From Lewinellaceae bacterium (GTDB lineage Bacteria; Bacteroidota; Bacteroidia; Chitinophagales; Saprospiraceae), in assembly GCA_016711435.1 (NCBI GenBank), contig JADJSY010000013.1, positions 1-64,000 on the forward strand: a stretch of 64,000 bases of DNA. Direction: 5' to 3'. A program made the position numbers and the translations under genes. The stretch's first letter is position 1. Each line of letters opens with the position of its first letter. Shown piece by piece: positions 43,092 to 51,954 of the stretch. Below the pieces are notes generated by a model. The model did not search any database. It was given only the letters and a program-made list of their open reading frames with translations, and had not been told where the DNA came from.

Positions 43092-45971
43092 ATGATGAAA
43101 TATTATTGGATGCTTGCGCTGCTGCTGTGCGCAATAGGCAGCCGTGCGCAAACCGATTCCCCGCAGGCGGTAGCATTGCTGGAAAAAGCCAAATCTGCGT
43201 TGTCTGAAGGCAAAACAGACAGTGCTGTTTATTATCACAAAAAGGCGCTGGATTTGTTCAGGAAACAGAATATGTTGTCGCCCTGGCTCAAAAGTTACAG
43301 CACATTGGCTTATATCTGGGCCGATAACCTGAACCAGCCTTTTATCGCCACCGACCTGATACAACAAGGCCTTGACGGCATGTTTCGCCAGCCGGCTACG
43401 CCGGAAGAATGGGAGCGATTGGTACTTACCTACAATGCCGCCGGGCATATCCGCCGGGTCAATGCCGGCGATCTTGTGGGCGCCCGGAATTTTTATGAAC
43501 AGGGTTATCACATTTTTGAAGACCAGTTGAAAGGGGAAAGCGATGGAGTTGCCAGGTACCTCTACCACAACCTCGGCAATGTGTACACGCGCCTGGGCGA
43601 TTACCCAAGGGCTGAAAACCTGCTGCGCAAAGGCGTCGCCTACGGATATGCGCACCCTGAAGTGGGAATGGCCGATCAGGGCGACCTGGCCATTGTGATG
43701 ATGGAAACCGGCCGATACGAGGAGGCGCTGAAAACGGTACGGGAAGGACTTGCGCTGAAACTGTCAAAACCAACGGCTGTGGTTAGTACCTCGCAAAATG
43801 AAGCGATGGCGCTACATAAATTAGGCAGAACGAAAGAGGCTTTACAAAAGATCCGAATGGTACCCGATCTGATCAGCCGCTTGTCGAGGGATTCGCTGTA
43901 TTACTCCATCCAGAATCACATGACAGAAGGAGAAATACTGACGGATCAGAAAAACTACGCGCTCGCTGAAATGATGTTCAAAAAGGCGATCCGGGAAGGA
44001 GAGAACTATAAAGATTACTCCCGGCGCCGTGAAATTGCCAAGGCCTCCTGCGCACTGGGAAACGTGCATTTTTTTCAAAAAAATTACCAGACGGCTTTAG
44101 CGGACTATCACTATGCTTTACAAAGTGTGATCAGGGAATTTAAAAAAACGGACCCGAGTACACTGCCCGCTGACTCGCTGATATACAGTGAAAATACGAT
44201 TATGGAAGCGCTGGAAGGCAAAGCCCGTTGCTTCCTTGCCCTCGGACAACCCGAAAAAGCGCTCGAATGCCACGAACTGATCCCGGTTGCAGCCGCCAAA
44301 CTGATTGCTACACTCGCTTATGAGTCCTCCTCCCTGATAACCCTGGAAGAAGCGCGGGCGCGTTTCGACGAAGCGATCGAAATCGCCTGGCAACTGTATC
44401 AGAAAACCGGGCAGCGCAGCTTCGCCGAACGGGCTTTTGCCCTGACCGAACAGGCCCGCGCCGTGCTGCTCCTGCAAAGTATGGCCAAGGCGCGCCGCGA
44501 TTTCCAACTGCCGCCCGACATTCGCAGACAGGAGCAGGATATGGAAGCAAAAATAGCCTGGTACCAACAACAAATTGCCACAGAAGAGGAGCGGGGCGGG
44601 CCGGAATCTGCCCAAAAACTGGAGCAACTCCAACAGGAATTGTTTCAACTGAAACGGGCACAACTTCGCTTTCAGGAACAGCTGCGCAAGGATTACGCCG
44701 ATTATGCCAGCCTTTCCGATGAACTTCGTTTTTTGAGCGCGGGCGGCGTTAGCAAGCTGCTGCGCGAAGGCCAGGCATTGATCGATTATTACCTCACTGA
44801 TACAGATGCCTATATTTTTTATTTCAATAAAACAGGCGCTTTTTCTGTAAGAAAAGCAGCGTTGCCGCCCCTTTTCCGCGATAATGTGCTGCTTTATTTT
44901 ACATTTATGAACTCCCGGAATCTAAAGCCGGAAGACAAAGCATGGTACCTGCGCATGTCGTACCAGTGGTATCAACTCTTGCTGCAACCCGAACTGGAAG
45001 CAGATACATCAGCGCCCGGAAGCCTGATGATTATCCCGGATGACGCCCTGGCATTTATTCCCTTTGATGTGTTGCAATACGAGTCGTCCACCGGGGATAC
45101 GCATTGGCGCGACATGAAATATCTCCTGCACAAACTCAATACGGGTTATGCGTACTCTGCCACGCTCTGGGATATGCAGCAGAAAATAAGCCAGGATCAC
45201 CGTAGTAAATCATTGTCGAAATACAACTTTGCAGGTTTTGCACCTTCCTACGGCAGCGACGCGCCGCAGGGCGACACCCGTAACGTACAGATTCCGGATT
45301 CCCTGATTTATGACATCAAAAGCACACTGCTAGAATTAGACAAAGTGCATGCCCTCATAGGCGGACAAAAATTTCCAGGGCCGGAAGCCAGCGAGCAACG
45401 GTTCAAGGAAATCGCGCCCGATTGTGGCATCCTCCTGCTGGCCATGCACGGATTGGCGAATGACGAGCACCCCGAACTTTCCTGCCTGCTGTTCGGCAGA
45501 CCCAGAGGCGATTCCATCAACAATGATGTGTTGTTTTCCAATGAGTTGCAAATCATGCAGTTGCAGGCCGACCTGGCAGTACTCAGCGCCTGCCATACCG
45601 GTTTTGGCAAACTGCACAAAGGAGAAGGGGTGTACAGCCTGGCCCGCGCTTTTGCGGTAGCCGGTGTGCCCAGCACGGTCATGAGTATCTGGCGCCTCCA
45701 TGAAACCACGGCTCCGGTGCTGATCGAGGCGTTTTTCAAACACCTGAAAGCGGGCAAAACCAAAGATGAAGCCCTGGGCTTAGCCGAACTGGAATTTCTG
45801 AAGAACGATGACCACTACGACAGCGCCCATCCTTTCTACTGGGCGGGCGTGACGGTCAGCGGCGATCTCTGTGCCCTCGATTTTTCTTCCGGCCGCTGGT
45901 GGTGGCTTTTGGGGGTAGTTGTGCTTTTGGGGGTAGTGCTTTATTTTAAAGGAATGAGGAATGAGGGATGA
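43092..45971 (+). CDS. TPR-CHAT protein: secreted, membrane-anchored caspase-like protease
   Basis: 959 residues. Signal peptide 1-19 (ending GSRAQ). Tetratricopeptide repeats fill about 25-420 ('SALSEGKTDSAVYYHKKALD', 'YTRLGDYPRAENLLRKGVAY', 'QKNYQTALADYHYALQSV'). A coiled coil follows at about 470-535 and a CHAT peptidase domain at about 620-925. Both catalytic residues are present: His786 in AMHGLAND and Cys834 in LSACHTGFG, followed by GEGVYSLARAFAVAGVPSTV and 'HPFYWAGVTVSGD'. A C-terminal transmembrane helix ('RWWWLLGVVVLLGVVLYFKG') anchors it. CHAT proteases are caspase relatives used in regulated cleavage; the TPR part usually senses or binds a partner. Confidence 0.9.
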   Translation: MMKYYWMLALLLCAIGSRAQTDSPQAVALLEKAKSALSEGKTDSAVYYHKKALDLFRKQNMLSPWLKSYSTLAYIWADNLNQPFIATDLIQQGLDGMFRQPATPEEWERLVLTYNAAGHIRRVNAGDLVGARNFYEQGYHIFEDQLKGESDGVARYLYHNLGNVYTRLGDYPRAENLLRKGVAYGYAHPEVGMADQGDLAIVMMETGRYEEALKTVREGLALKLSKPTAVVSTSQNEAMALHKLGRTKEALQKIRMVPDLISRLSRDSLYYSIQNHMTEGEILTDQKNYALAEMMFKKAIREGENYKDYSRRREIAKASCALGNVHFFQKNYQTALADYHYALQSVIREFKKTDPSTLPADSLIYSENTIMEALEGKARCFLALGQPEKALECHELIPVAAAKLIATLAYESSSLITLEEARARFDEAIEIAWQLYQKTGQRSFAERAFALTEQARAVLLLQSMAKARRDFQLPPDIRRQEQDMEAKIAWYQQQIATEEERGGPESAQKLEQLQQELFQLKRAQLRFQEQLRKDYADYASLSDELRFLSAGGVSKLLREGQALIDYYLTDTDAYIFYFNKTGAFSVRKAALPPLFRDNVLLYFTFMNSRNLKPEDKAWYLRMSYQWYQLLLQPELEADTSAPGSLMIIPDDALAFIPFDVLQYESSTGDTHWRDMKYLLHKLNTGYAYSATLWDMQQKISQDHRSKSLSKYNFAGFAPSYGSDAPQGDTRNVQIPDSLIYDIKSTLLELDKVHALIGGQKFPGPEASEQRFKEIAPDCGILLLAMHGLANDEHPELSCLLFGRPRGDSINNDVLFSNELQIMQLQADLAVLSACHTGFGKLHKGEGVYSLARAFAVAGVPSTVMSIWRLHETTAPVLIEAFFKHLKAGKTKDEALGLAELEFLKNDDHYDSAHPFYWAGVTVSGDLCALDFSSGRWWWLLGVVVLLGVVLYFKGMRNEG

Positions 45972-46431
45972 GGAATGGGGGAGTGAGGGGTAAGGGATGA
46001 ATGATGAGGAATGAGGAATGAAAACACGCTTTTTATGGATACGATTGAAAAAAATTGAACTGTTAAAGTTCAGAACCAAACAGATGTCCTTGCGGGTAAT
46101 CAGGCTTTATCAGAATTTGCCGAAAAACGGCGCTTCGCAGGTTATTGGTAAACAGTTGCTGAGGTGTGCGACTTCAGTTGCAGCAAATTACAGGGCTGTT
46201 GCACGGGCGCGGTCAGACGCTGGAAAATTCAGCAAAATATCTATCGTTGTAGAAGAAGCCGATGAAACATTGTTTTGGCTCGAACTATTAACGGATGCCG
46301 GAATTGTTCCAACCACACGATTATCTGATCTTTACAAGGAATGCGAGGAAATACTTAAGATACTTTCATCCGCCCGAAAAAATATGAAATCCAAATAATG
46401 TCATCCCTCATCCCTCATCCCTCATACCTCT
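45950..46431. repeat. Inverted pair of ATGAGGA heptanucleotide repeats flanking a four-helix-bundle gene
   Basis: Left arm 45951-46020 iterates GAATGAG/GGATGAG. The right arm 46399-46431 iterates TCATCCC/TCATACC. They enclose the gene 46018-46398 and abut the stops of the CHAT and helicase genes. Confidence 0.8.
46018..46398 (+). CDS. Four-helix-bundle protein (S23/IVP family), second copy
   Basis: 126 residues. 'MSLRVIRLYQNLPKNGASQV', 'GKQLLRCATSVAANYRAVAR', 'DAGKFSKISIVVEEADETLF' and WLELL match the family (TIGR02436) closely. The N-terminal 15 residues come from the end of the repeat arm; the start at 46018 is the first ATG outside the iterations. It is not a recent duplicate of 23951-24292: the two proteins align only at family level. 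No rRNA is near. Same setting as the other copy, between inverted heptanucleotide repeats. Confidence 0.9.
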   Translation: MKTRFLWIRLKKIELLKFRTKQMSLRVIRLYQNLPKNGASQVIGKQLLRCATSVAANYRAVARARSDAGKFSKISIVVEEADETLFWLELLTDAGIVPTTRLSDLYKECEEILKILSSARKNMKSK

Positions 46432-48850
46432 CTATAAACTCCCTATACCGCTCATCCATCCGCAGCACCTCCGCATTGCCGAGCACGATCAGGTGTTCGC
46501 GGGCGCGGGTGAGGGCCACGTTGAGTTTTCGATCCACAGCCCCTTCGCCGATGCTGACGAGGCCGGCCAACTGGTGCTCCGAGTGCACGCAGGTGGAGAC
46601 AAGAATGATTTCCCGGGCGCCGCCCTGGTAGCGCTCCACCGTGTCGATGGTAACGGAGTCTGGATCAATGCCTGCTTCGCTCAGACTTGCCCGTAGTTGG
46701 GCGATTTGTGCGCGCCAGGGCGTGATGATGCCGAGTGTTTGCATCGGATGCCAGGCTTTGTTATTCAGGTCGTATAAGTTTTTGAAAAACACGACGATAC
46801 GCGCCGCCAGGGCCGCTTCCGGCTTGTTTGTTTTGGCATTAAAAACCGCGTCCTCTGCGGCAACGGGGAAAAAAACAACCCGTTTTTCCGCACATATTTT
46901 TTCCAGCACCGGATCGAGGCCCGGCAGGTCGTACCACAAGGCACTGTGCTGCCGATGCTTGTCATCGGGCGTATCGGCCAGGGTTTTCAGCAAGCCGTTG
47001 TAAAAAAAACGGTTGGGAAAATCCATAATATCGGCGTGCATACGTCCCTGCCGGTGGAGTTGTCCGTAGGCCCAGTGCCAGCCCTGTTCCTGGCAGCGCC
47101 GGTATAGCCGTTCAAAATAGGACTCGCGCAGGTCTTGCAGGCCGATCGTACGTAGTTCGGCGTCTTCTACGAGGGTCGTTTCCGGGCGCTGGGTAGTGAT
47201 GGCCGGCAGTTGCCGGTGGTCGCCGATCAGGATAAAATGTTCGAAGCGGGTGAGCAGCCCGATCAGTTGCGGTTCCAGGATTTGCGAGGCCTCGTCCACA
47301 ATCAGGCGCTGGAATTTTTTGAGGCGCAGCAGCCCGTCATTTTGACCGAAAGAAGCCACGGTACTGACAAAAATGCGGCGGGGTTCCAGCACCGCCCGCA
47401 GTTCGGCGCGGTTTTTTGCAGGTGCAATTTGGGTACTCAGCAGTTGATCGCGGAAACGCTCGGCGGTCGAGTGTTTGCCGCCGATGCGGATATATTGATC
47501 CCGGATATCGCCGCCGATAGCGTCCAGGGCATCGCAGATTTCATCGACCGCACGGTTGGTGTAGGCCAATAACAGGAGATTATCCGACGTTTCGCGCAGT
47601 ACCCAGGCGGCGAGGTCGCGCAGCATAACACTGGTTTTTCCCGTGCCCGGCGGCCCCCACAGCAGGAAATAGTCACGCGACGGTACAATATTGCGCCAGT
47701 TAAATCCCGTCTGCGCAGCGGCGTCCGGCGTCTCTTTGACTTCAGGTTGGCGCGGCGCTTCGGCGCCCAATAACAATGCCCTGCGTTGTGGGGATATATC
47801 GGCCCATTCGAGTAGTCCGCGGTACTGCGCAGCAAATCCAATGTCCATTAAGTCGGGTTCGAGGCACCAGTAGCCTTCTGTTTCAAAAGAGATGAGATTG
47901 AATTGCCGGTAACGCGGTTGTACGGTCACCCGGCTGCTGCTGAGTTCGCTGATGGTACATTTAATAACCTGGTGCTGCAAGACGGTATCGGTGTTGTCGA
48001 GCGCCGGGTACAATACTGCAATGTCGCCGACCCGGAAATTGGCTAAGGGGTTGGTGTGTTCCGTTTTTTGAAAAACAATACAGGGGTCCGGCTGGTCGGC
48101 CCTGTTTTCCAGAATTTCCAGGTGACTTAAAATGCTGAATTGCTGTTGTTTATCGCCGAAACTGTTGCGCCAGAGGGCTGCATGGCCATGCGCATTATCG
48201 GAACCCTCGTCGCCGGTTTTGGCAAGCCAGTGTTCCCGCGCAATAAAGCCGGTGAAGGCGTTGAAGTATTTTTTTTCCAGGGCGGACAGCCGTCCGTAAG
48301 TCGTCTCGAATATCCCGTAATCGCGCTCCGTAAAACCTTTGCCGTGGGTGACTTTCAGGCGACCGAATACAGGGATATGCGCATCGCCGGGCCGGATTTT
48401 GGTGAGCAGCCGTTCGATGGCCACCATCTGGTTGCGCACCTGCAGGGCTTCCCATTGTTCGGGCGCCACGGTGGGGGCAAAGCGCAGGTGGTTCAGATCG
48501 ACACCGGAGTACAGGATATATTTGGCCGGGTCGGTATGTTGTCCGAACACGGAGCGCACCAGCAGATCGTACAAAAGTGTTTGTGTAAAATGGCTGCGCG
48601 CAATGCCGTAGCTGTTGGGTTTAAACGGTGTGCCGCTTTTTAATTCCACGATAGCGGCCTGTTCTTCCGTTTTGTAAAACAAATCGAGGCGGCCCTGGAT
48701 GCCGTATTGTTCGCTGTAAAAAGAAGGTTCCAGGGAACAATGCTCCGGTTCGATGCCCTGCCGGGCAAATCCCCCGGACGCCATGTTTTTCAGCGTCAAA
48801 AAATGTTTTTGCGCTTTTTGCGACACGGATTTCACCTCCGCGTCGCTCAT
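46415..48850 (-). CDS. Dna2-like nuclease-helicase (PD-(D/E)XK plus superfamily 1 helicase)
   Basis: 811 residues from the ATG at 48850; the frame is open to 48904. Near the N-terminus, 'YGIQGRLDLFYKTEEQAAIV' with ELKSG is a PD-(D/E)XK nuclease core (Cas4/RecB type). From about residue 390 an SF1B helicase follows: Walker A 'LLWGPPGTGKTS', motif II 'LIVDEASQILEPQL', motif III 'LIGDHRQLPAI', and 'DTVERYQGGAREIILVS', 'VALTRAREHLIVLG' at the end. Predicted to process DNA ends or flaps in replication/repair. Its ATG overlaps the stop of the upstream frame (ATGA), so the two are either coupled genes or one gene split by a frameshift. Confidence 0.88.
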   Translation of the reverse strand: MSDAEVKSVSQKAQKHFLTLKNMASGGFARQGIEPEHCSLEPSFYSEQYGIQGRLDLFYKTEEQAAIVELKSGTPFKPNSYGIARSHFTQTLLYDLLVRSVFGQHTDPAKYILYSGVDLNHLRFAPTVAPEQWEALQVRNQMVAIERLLTKIRPGDAHIPVFGRLKVTHGKGFTERDYGIFETTYGRLSALEKKYFNAFTGFIAREHWLAKTGDEGSDNAHGHAALWRNSFGDKQQQFSILSHLEILENRADQPDPCIVFQKTEHTNPLANFRVGDIAVLYPALDNTDTVLQHQVIKCTISELSSSRVTVQPRYRQFNLISFETEGYWCLEPDLMDIGFAAQYRGLLEWADISPQRRALLLGAEAPRQPEVKETPDAAAQTGFNWRNIVPSRDYFLLWGPPGTGKTSVMLRDLAAWVLRETSDNLLLLAYTNRAVDEICDALDAIGGDIRDQYIRIGGKHSTAERFRDQLLSTQIAPAKNRAELRAVLEPRRIFVSTVASFGQNDGLLRLKKFQRLIVDEASQILEPQLIGLLTRFEHFILIGDHRQLPAITTQRPETTLVEDAELRTIGLQDLRESYFERLYRRCQEQGWHWAYGQLHRQGRMHADIMDFPNRFFYNGLLKTLADTPDDKHRQHSALWYDLPGLDPVLEKICAEKRVVFFPVAAEDAVFNAKTNKPEAALAARIVVFFKNLYDLNNKAWHPMQTLGIITPWRAQIAQLRASLSEAGIDPDSVTIDTVERYQGGAREIILVSTCVHSEHQLAGLVSIGEGAVDRKLNVALTRAREHLIVLGNAEVLRMDERYREFIERYEG

Positions 48851-49743
48851 GGGCGCATAGACAAAGGAAACAACTGAAACGTTTCGCGAAAAACGGCGCT
48901 CCATTCCGCCGCCGGTTCGGTCAGCAGGCGGTCTAAAAAAAAGTTGGCGATATTTCCCAGCAGTTTGGGTTCCGAGTTTTCATACGGCAGGAATTTGCGC
49001 ACCAGAAAAGTGTAGGGATCGGCGCCCGTATCTTTAAAACACTCGGCAATGGCAGATACGTCCATCAGGTAATCCGGTTCCACGACAATGGCGCGTGGGC
49101 AGTAAAATCCGGCGCGGTCGATGTCCACATCAATCAGGTTAAGCGTAACCGGGAAACCGAATACTTTGCGAATCACCTGGATGGTCGGCATGAAATTTTC
49201 GTTGCGCTCGGGCATACCATAGCGCATCCGAACCGGGCGCTCCGATTGTGCTTCATCAATGACAATCAGACAGTTATGCGCCGGATCATCCTGTATCGCC
49301 ACAACGCGGGCCATGCGTACCCAATGGTCGGCAGGTTCCGCCTCCTGTAATTGCTGCAGCGTTTCGTCCGGGTCAAATGCTGCAATCAATTCAGCGGGAA
49401 TGGCTGCTTCGGTCAGTACCAGCACAGCCTCCGCAACGGCCTGCAAACCGAGACGGACGTTTTTTTCGACGGCCACCTGGCCATTCCGCACGCGTTTGGC
49501 CAGCAATCGGAAGCGGTGAATGCGCTGCAAAATATCCGGCTGAAAATGAAATAAATGCCCGGCATAACTGATGCGGGCAAAAAGACTGCTGAATACAATT
49601 TGTTCGCGGCGGGTGGCCTCGTGGAAAATACGTTCCATCAGTCCCGCCAGGGCCAACACCCGTTCGCCGGGCGGCCAGCCGGCATGGGTAGCGATTTTCG
49701 TCAGTTCGCGATAAAACAAAGGGGCTGATTCGGATGGGAACAT
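48847..49743 (-). CDS. N-terminal partner of the Dna2-like helicase (unknown fold)
   Basis: 298 residues, soluble, mostly helical then alpha/beta. 'EQIVFSSLFARISYAGHLFH' and 'QRIHRFRLLAKRVRNGQ' are the most distinctive stretches; no catalytic motif is recognised. The gene ends in ATGA overlap with the helicase. It may be the N-terminal domain of a single Dna2-like protein of about 1100 residues, separated here by an indel near 48850. Supporting one protein: the two pieces never overlap in sequence, and other genes nearby are split in the same way. Supporting two: the overlap is a classic coupling arrangement. Confidence 0.6.
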   Translation of the reverse strand: MFPSESAPLFYRELTKIATHAGWPPGERVLALAGLMERIFHEATRREQIVFSSLFARISYAGHLFHFQPDILQRIHRFRLLAKRVRNGQVAVEKNVRLGLQAVAEAVLVLTEAAIPAELIAAFDPDETLQQLQEAEPADHWVRMARVVAIQDDPAHNCLIVIDEAQSERPVRMRYGMPERNENFMPTIQVIRKVFGFPVTLNLIDVDIDRAGFYCPRAIVVEPDYLMDVSAIAECFKDTGADPYTFLVRKFLPYENSEPKLLGNIANFFLDRLLTEPAAEWSAVFRETFQLFPLSMRP

Positions 49744-49865
49744 GTCCGCAAAGTTCAGGTATAGCGCACACTTTTGTATACCATAAAGCCAAAACTATAC
49801 ACTTGTTTTCGACCATTCATCGCGTAAGGATTGGCCAAGTCCATTACCTTGCCCTGCTTTTTTAC

Positions 49866-49960
49866 CGTAAGTAGTTATCAGTTATTAGTTATTGGTTATC
49901 AGTGTTGATACTCAAGCATTTACAAAGAATTTAGCCAAAACTAATTTTGCACTCCTACTT
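49866..49960 (+). repeat. Dispersed element ending in a promoter
   Basis: GTTATCAGTTATTAGTTATT, GGTTATCAGTGTTGATACTC, AAGCATTTACAAAGAATT, CTAATTTTGCACTCCTACTT. Base-for-base relative of 40340-40430, including the last 30 bp. Confidence 0.8.
49919..49949 (+). promoter_or_regulatory. Promoter of the nucleotidyltransferase gene, inside the dispersed element
   Basis: TTTA (49919-49922), exactly 19 nt, TAATTTTG (49942-49949), 20 nt before the ATG at 49969. One mismatch to the Bacteroidota consensus. Confidence 0.6.
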
Positions 49961-49968
49961 AGAACACC

Positions 49969-51177
49969 ATGATTGAGTTTATTCCAATGCAAACTGCCTG
50001 CCCTGTGGAGCACGCTATTGTGCGCGCACTGCTCTATTTTGAACTTTTTTCGTATCCTTTGACGGATCGGGAAATCTGGCAGTTCGCTCCCTGTGGGCGT
50101 GCGGAGGCTGACGAGCCGGTGGCCGGCGAATCCTTTGAAGTATTTCAGGAAAAACTACAACTGCTGGTAGCGCGTGGCGTCGTCTTCCAGTTTCAGGGTT
50201 ATTTTCAGACGCAATATCAGCCGGATTGGGTGGAACGCCGGCGAGATTCCAATCGAAGAGCCGATGCGTTTTTGCCGAAGGCGCGCCGGATGGCCCGGTT
50301 TATCGCTGCCTTTCCCTACATCCGGGCGGTGTTTGTGTCAGGTTCGCTATCCAAACACAGTATGCGACCCGACAGCGATATTGATTTTTTTATGATTACT
50401 GCGCCCGGACGGCTTTGGCTGGCGCGTACCCTGCTGGTGGTTTTTAAAAAAATATTTCTGTTTAATTCGCATAAATACTTCTGCGTCAACTATTTCATTG
50501 ATACTGAACACCTGGAAATTGAAGAACAAAACTTGTTTACAGCGACCGAAGCGGTGACGCTGCTGCCGATGTACGGACAGGAATGGTACCACGCTTTTTA
50601 TCGGAAAAACCAGTGGGCCTGGCGGCAGCTTCCACATTGCACCCTCCGCCCGACCCACGAGGTGCCGCTTCATAGCCGCTCCTGGTTGAAACGCAGTGCG
50701 GAATGGGCGCTCGGCGGCGCTTTCGGCGACTGGCTCGACCGGCTGGCGATGCAGGTCACGGTTCGTTTCTGGAGAAAAAAATTCAGCCACTTTGATGACG
50801 GCACTTTTAATGTCGCGTTGAAATCGCGCAGGCATGTGTCGAAACACCACCCGCTGTATTTTCAAAAAAAGGTGCTGGAGCATCTGGCAGGGCGGATGCG
50901 GGAGGTGCTCCTTTTATTTCAATTCCCCCGGCGTCGCCGAAATCCGTTGCAAATTCCCGTTACGGAGCACCCAGAGCGCCACAGCCCGCCCGATGGTTTT
51001 TTCATCCAGCCCTTTGTGCAGGTCGTCGATGGAGTCGATCGGTTTTCCTTCAAATTGTACGATGATATCGCCGGCGACAATGCCCGCCTGGGCTGCCGGG
51101 CTGCCAGGCTCCACACTTTGAATCTGGATGCCGCCTTTGGAGGGCAGTTCCAGGGCGTTCAGCCATTTGGCGGGTAA
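49969..51177 (+). CDS. Nucleotidyltransferase-domain protein; 3' end overlaps the HtrA-like gene
   Basis: The real domain is about residues 1-315. 'RALLYFELFSYPLTDREIW' is a winged-helix-like start. 'VSGSLSKHSMRPDSDIDFFM' is the GS-x10-DxD signature of polymerase-beta-type nucleotidyltransferases, followed by 'GRLWLARTLLVVFKKIFLFN'. The substrate is unknown. Beyond about 50914 the frame is antisense to the HtrA-like protease for 264 bp and becomes Pro/Arg-rich, so the natural stop probably lies near 50914 and an indel has removed it. An alternative start (MQTACPVEHA) is 18 nt downstream. Confidence 0.7.
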   Translation: MIEFIPMQTACPVEHAIVRALLYFELFSYPLTDREIWQFAPCGRAEADEPVAGESFEVFQEKLQLLVARGVVFQFQGYFQTQYQPDWVERRRDSNRRADAFLPKARRMARFIAAFPYIRAVFVSGSLSKHSMRPDSDIDFFMITAPGRLWLARTLLVVFKKIFLFNSHKYFCVNYFIDTEHLEIEEQNLFTATEAVTLLPMYGQEWYHAFYRKNQWAWRQLPHCTLRPTHEVPLHSRSWLKRSAEWALGGAFGDWLDRLAMQVTVRFWRKKFSHFDDGTFNVALKSRRHVSKHHPLYFQKKVLEHLAGRMREVLLLFQFPRRRRNPLQIPVTEHPERHSPPDGFFIQPFVQVVDGVDRFSFKLYDDIAGDNARLGCRAARLHTLNLDAAFGGQFQGVQPFGG

Positions 51178-51948
51178 AGGCACCGACTGTGCGCCGATGC
51201 CGAGGTAGCCGCGGCGAACACGGCCTTCGAGGATGAGTTTGCCTACCACAAACTGCGCAAGGTTGGAAGCGACAGCAAAACAGATGCCTTGTGCAGACAG
51301 GATCACCGCTGTGTTGACCCCGATGACCTGCCCGTGCGAATCGATCAGCGGGCCGCCGCTATTGCCCGGATTCAGGGCAGCATCGGTCTGGATTACATCA
51401 TCGATCAGACGTCCGTTCTGACTACGCAGGGTGCGGCCAAGCGCGCTGACCACCCCGGCAGTAACCGAATATTGAAAACCATACGGATTTCCGATGGCAA
51501 TGGCGATCTGGCCGACCTGCAGGCGATCGCTGGAGCCGAAAGCGACGCTGGCAAGGTTGTCGCCGTCAATTTTCACCACAGCAATATCGGTAGCCGGATC
51601 GTCGCCGACAATACGCGCCTGGAAGGAACGCCCGTCGGGCAGACTGGCTTCTATCCGGGTTGCGCCATTGACGACATGGCTGTTGGTGACCATGTAACCA
51701 TCGCTGCTGATGAGGAAGCCGCTGCCTGTGCCGGCGCCCTGCTGGTTGGGCGGCACCGGGCGGTTGCGCTGGCCCTGTGGTTGCGGTTTTTGAACTTTCA
51801 GGTGCGCCACGGCGTCGCTGACGCGTTGTGTCACACGTATAACTGTTTGGGAATAGGAGTCGAGCAGCGCGGCATCTTCATCCGCAGCGCGGCGTTTTTG
51901 TTCGGGTGAGGCCCCGGCTGCCCCTTCGGTAGCAAGAAAACTAAGCAT
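50914..51948 (-). CDS. HtrA/DegP-like serine protease (trypsin plus PDZ), no signal peptide
   Basis: 344 residues. Catalytic triad: His in 'MVTNSHVVNGATRI', Asp in 'DPATDIAVVKIDGD', Ser in 'DAALNPGNSGGPLIDSHG'. One PDZ domain closes the protein ('YLGIGAQSVP', 'GGIQIQSVEPGSPAAQAGIV', 'GDIIVQFEGKPIDSIDDL'). HtrA proteases degrade or refold damaged proteins, normally in the periplasm. Here the N-terminus (MLSFLATEGAAGASPEQKRR) has no signal peptide or membrane segment, so it may act in the cytoplasm, or the true start is elsewhere. The C-terminus overlaps the convergent nucleotidyltransferase frame. Confidence 0.9.
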   Translation of the reverse strand: MLSFLATEGAAGASPEQKRRAADEDAALLDSYSQTVIRVTQRVSDAVAHLKVQKPQPQGQRNRPVPPNQQGAGTGSGFLISSDGYMVTNSHVVNGATRIEASLPDGRSFQARIVGDDPATDIAVVKIDGDNLASVAFGSSDRLQVGQIAIAIGNPYGFQYSVTAGVVSALGRTLRSQNGRLIDDVIQTDAALNPGNSGGPLIDSHGQVIGVNTAVILSAQGICFAVASNLAQFVVGKLILEGRVRRGYLGIGAQSVPLPAKWLNALELPSKGGIQIQSVEPGSPAAQAGIVAGDIIVQFEGKPIDSIDDLHKGLDEKTIGRAVALWVLRNGNLQRISATPGELK

Positions 51949-51954
51949 AGTAGT

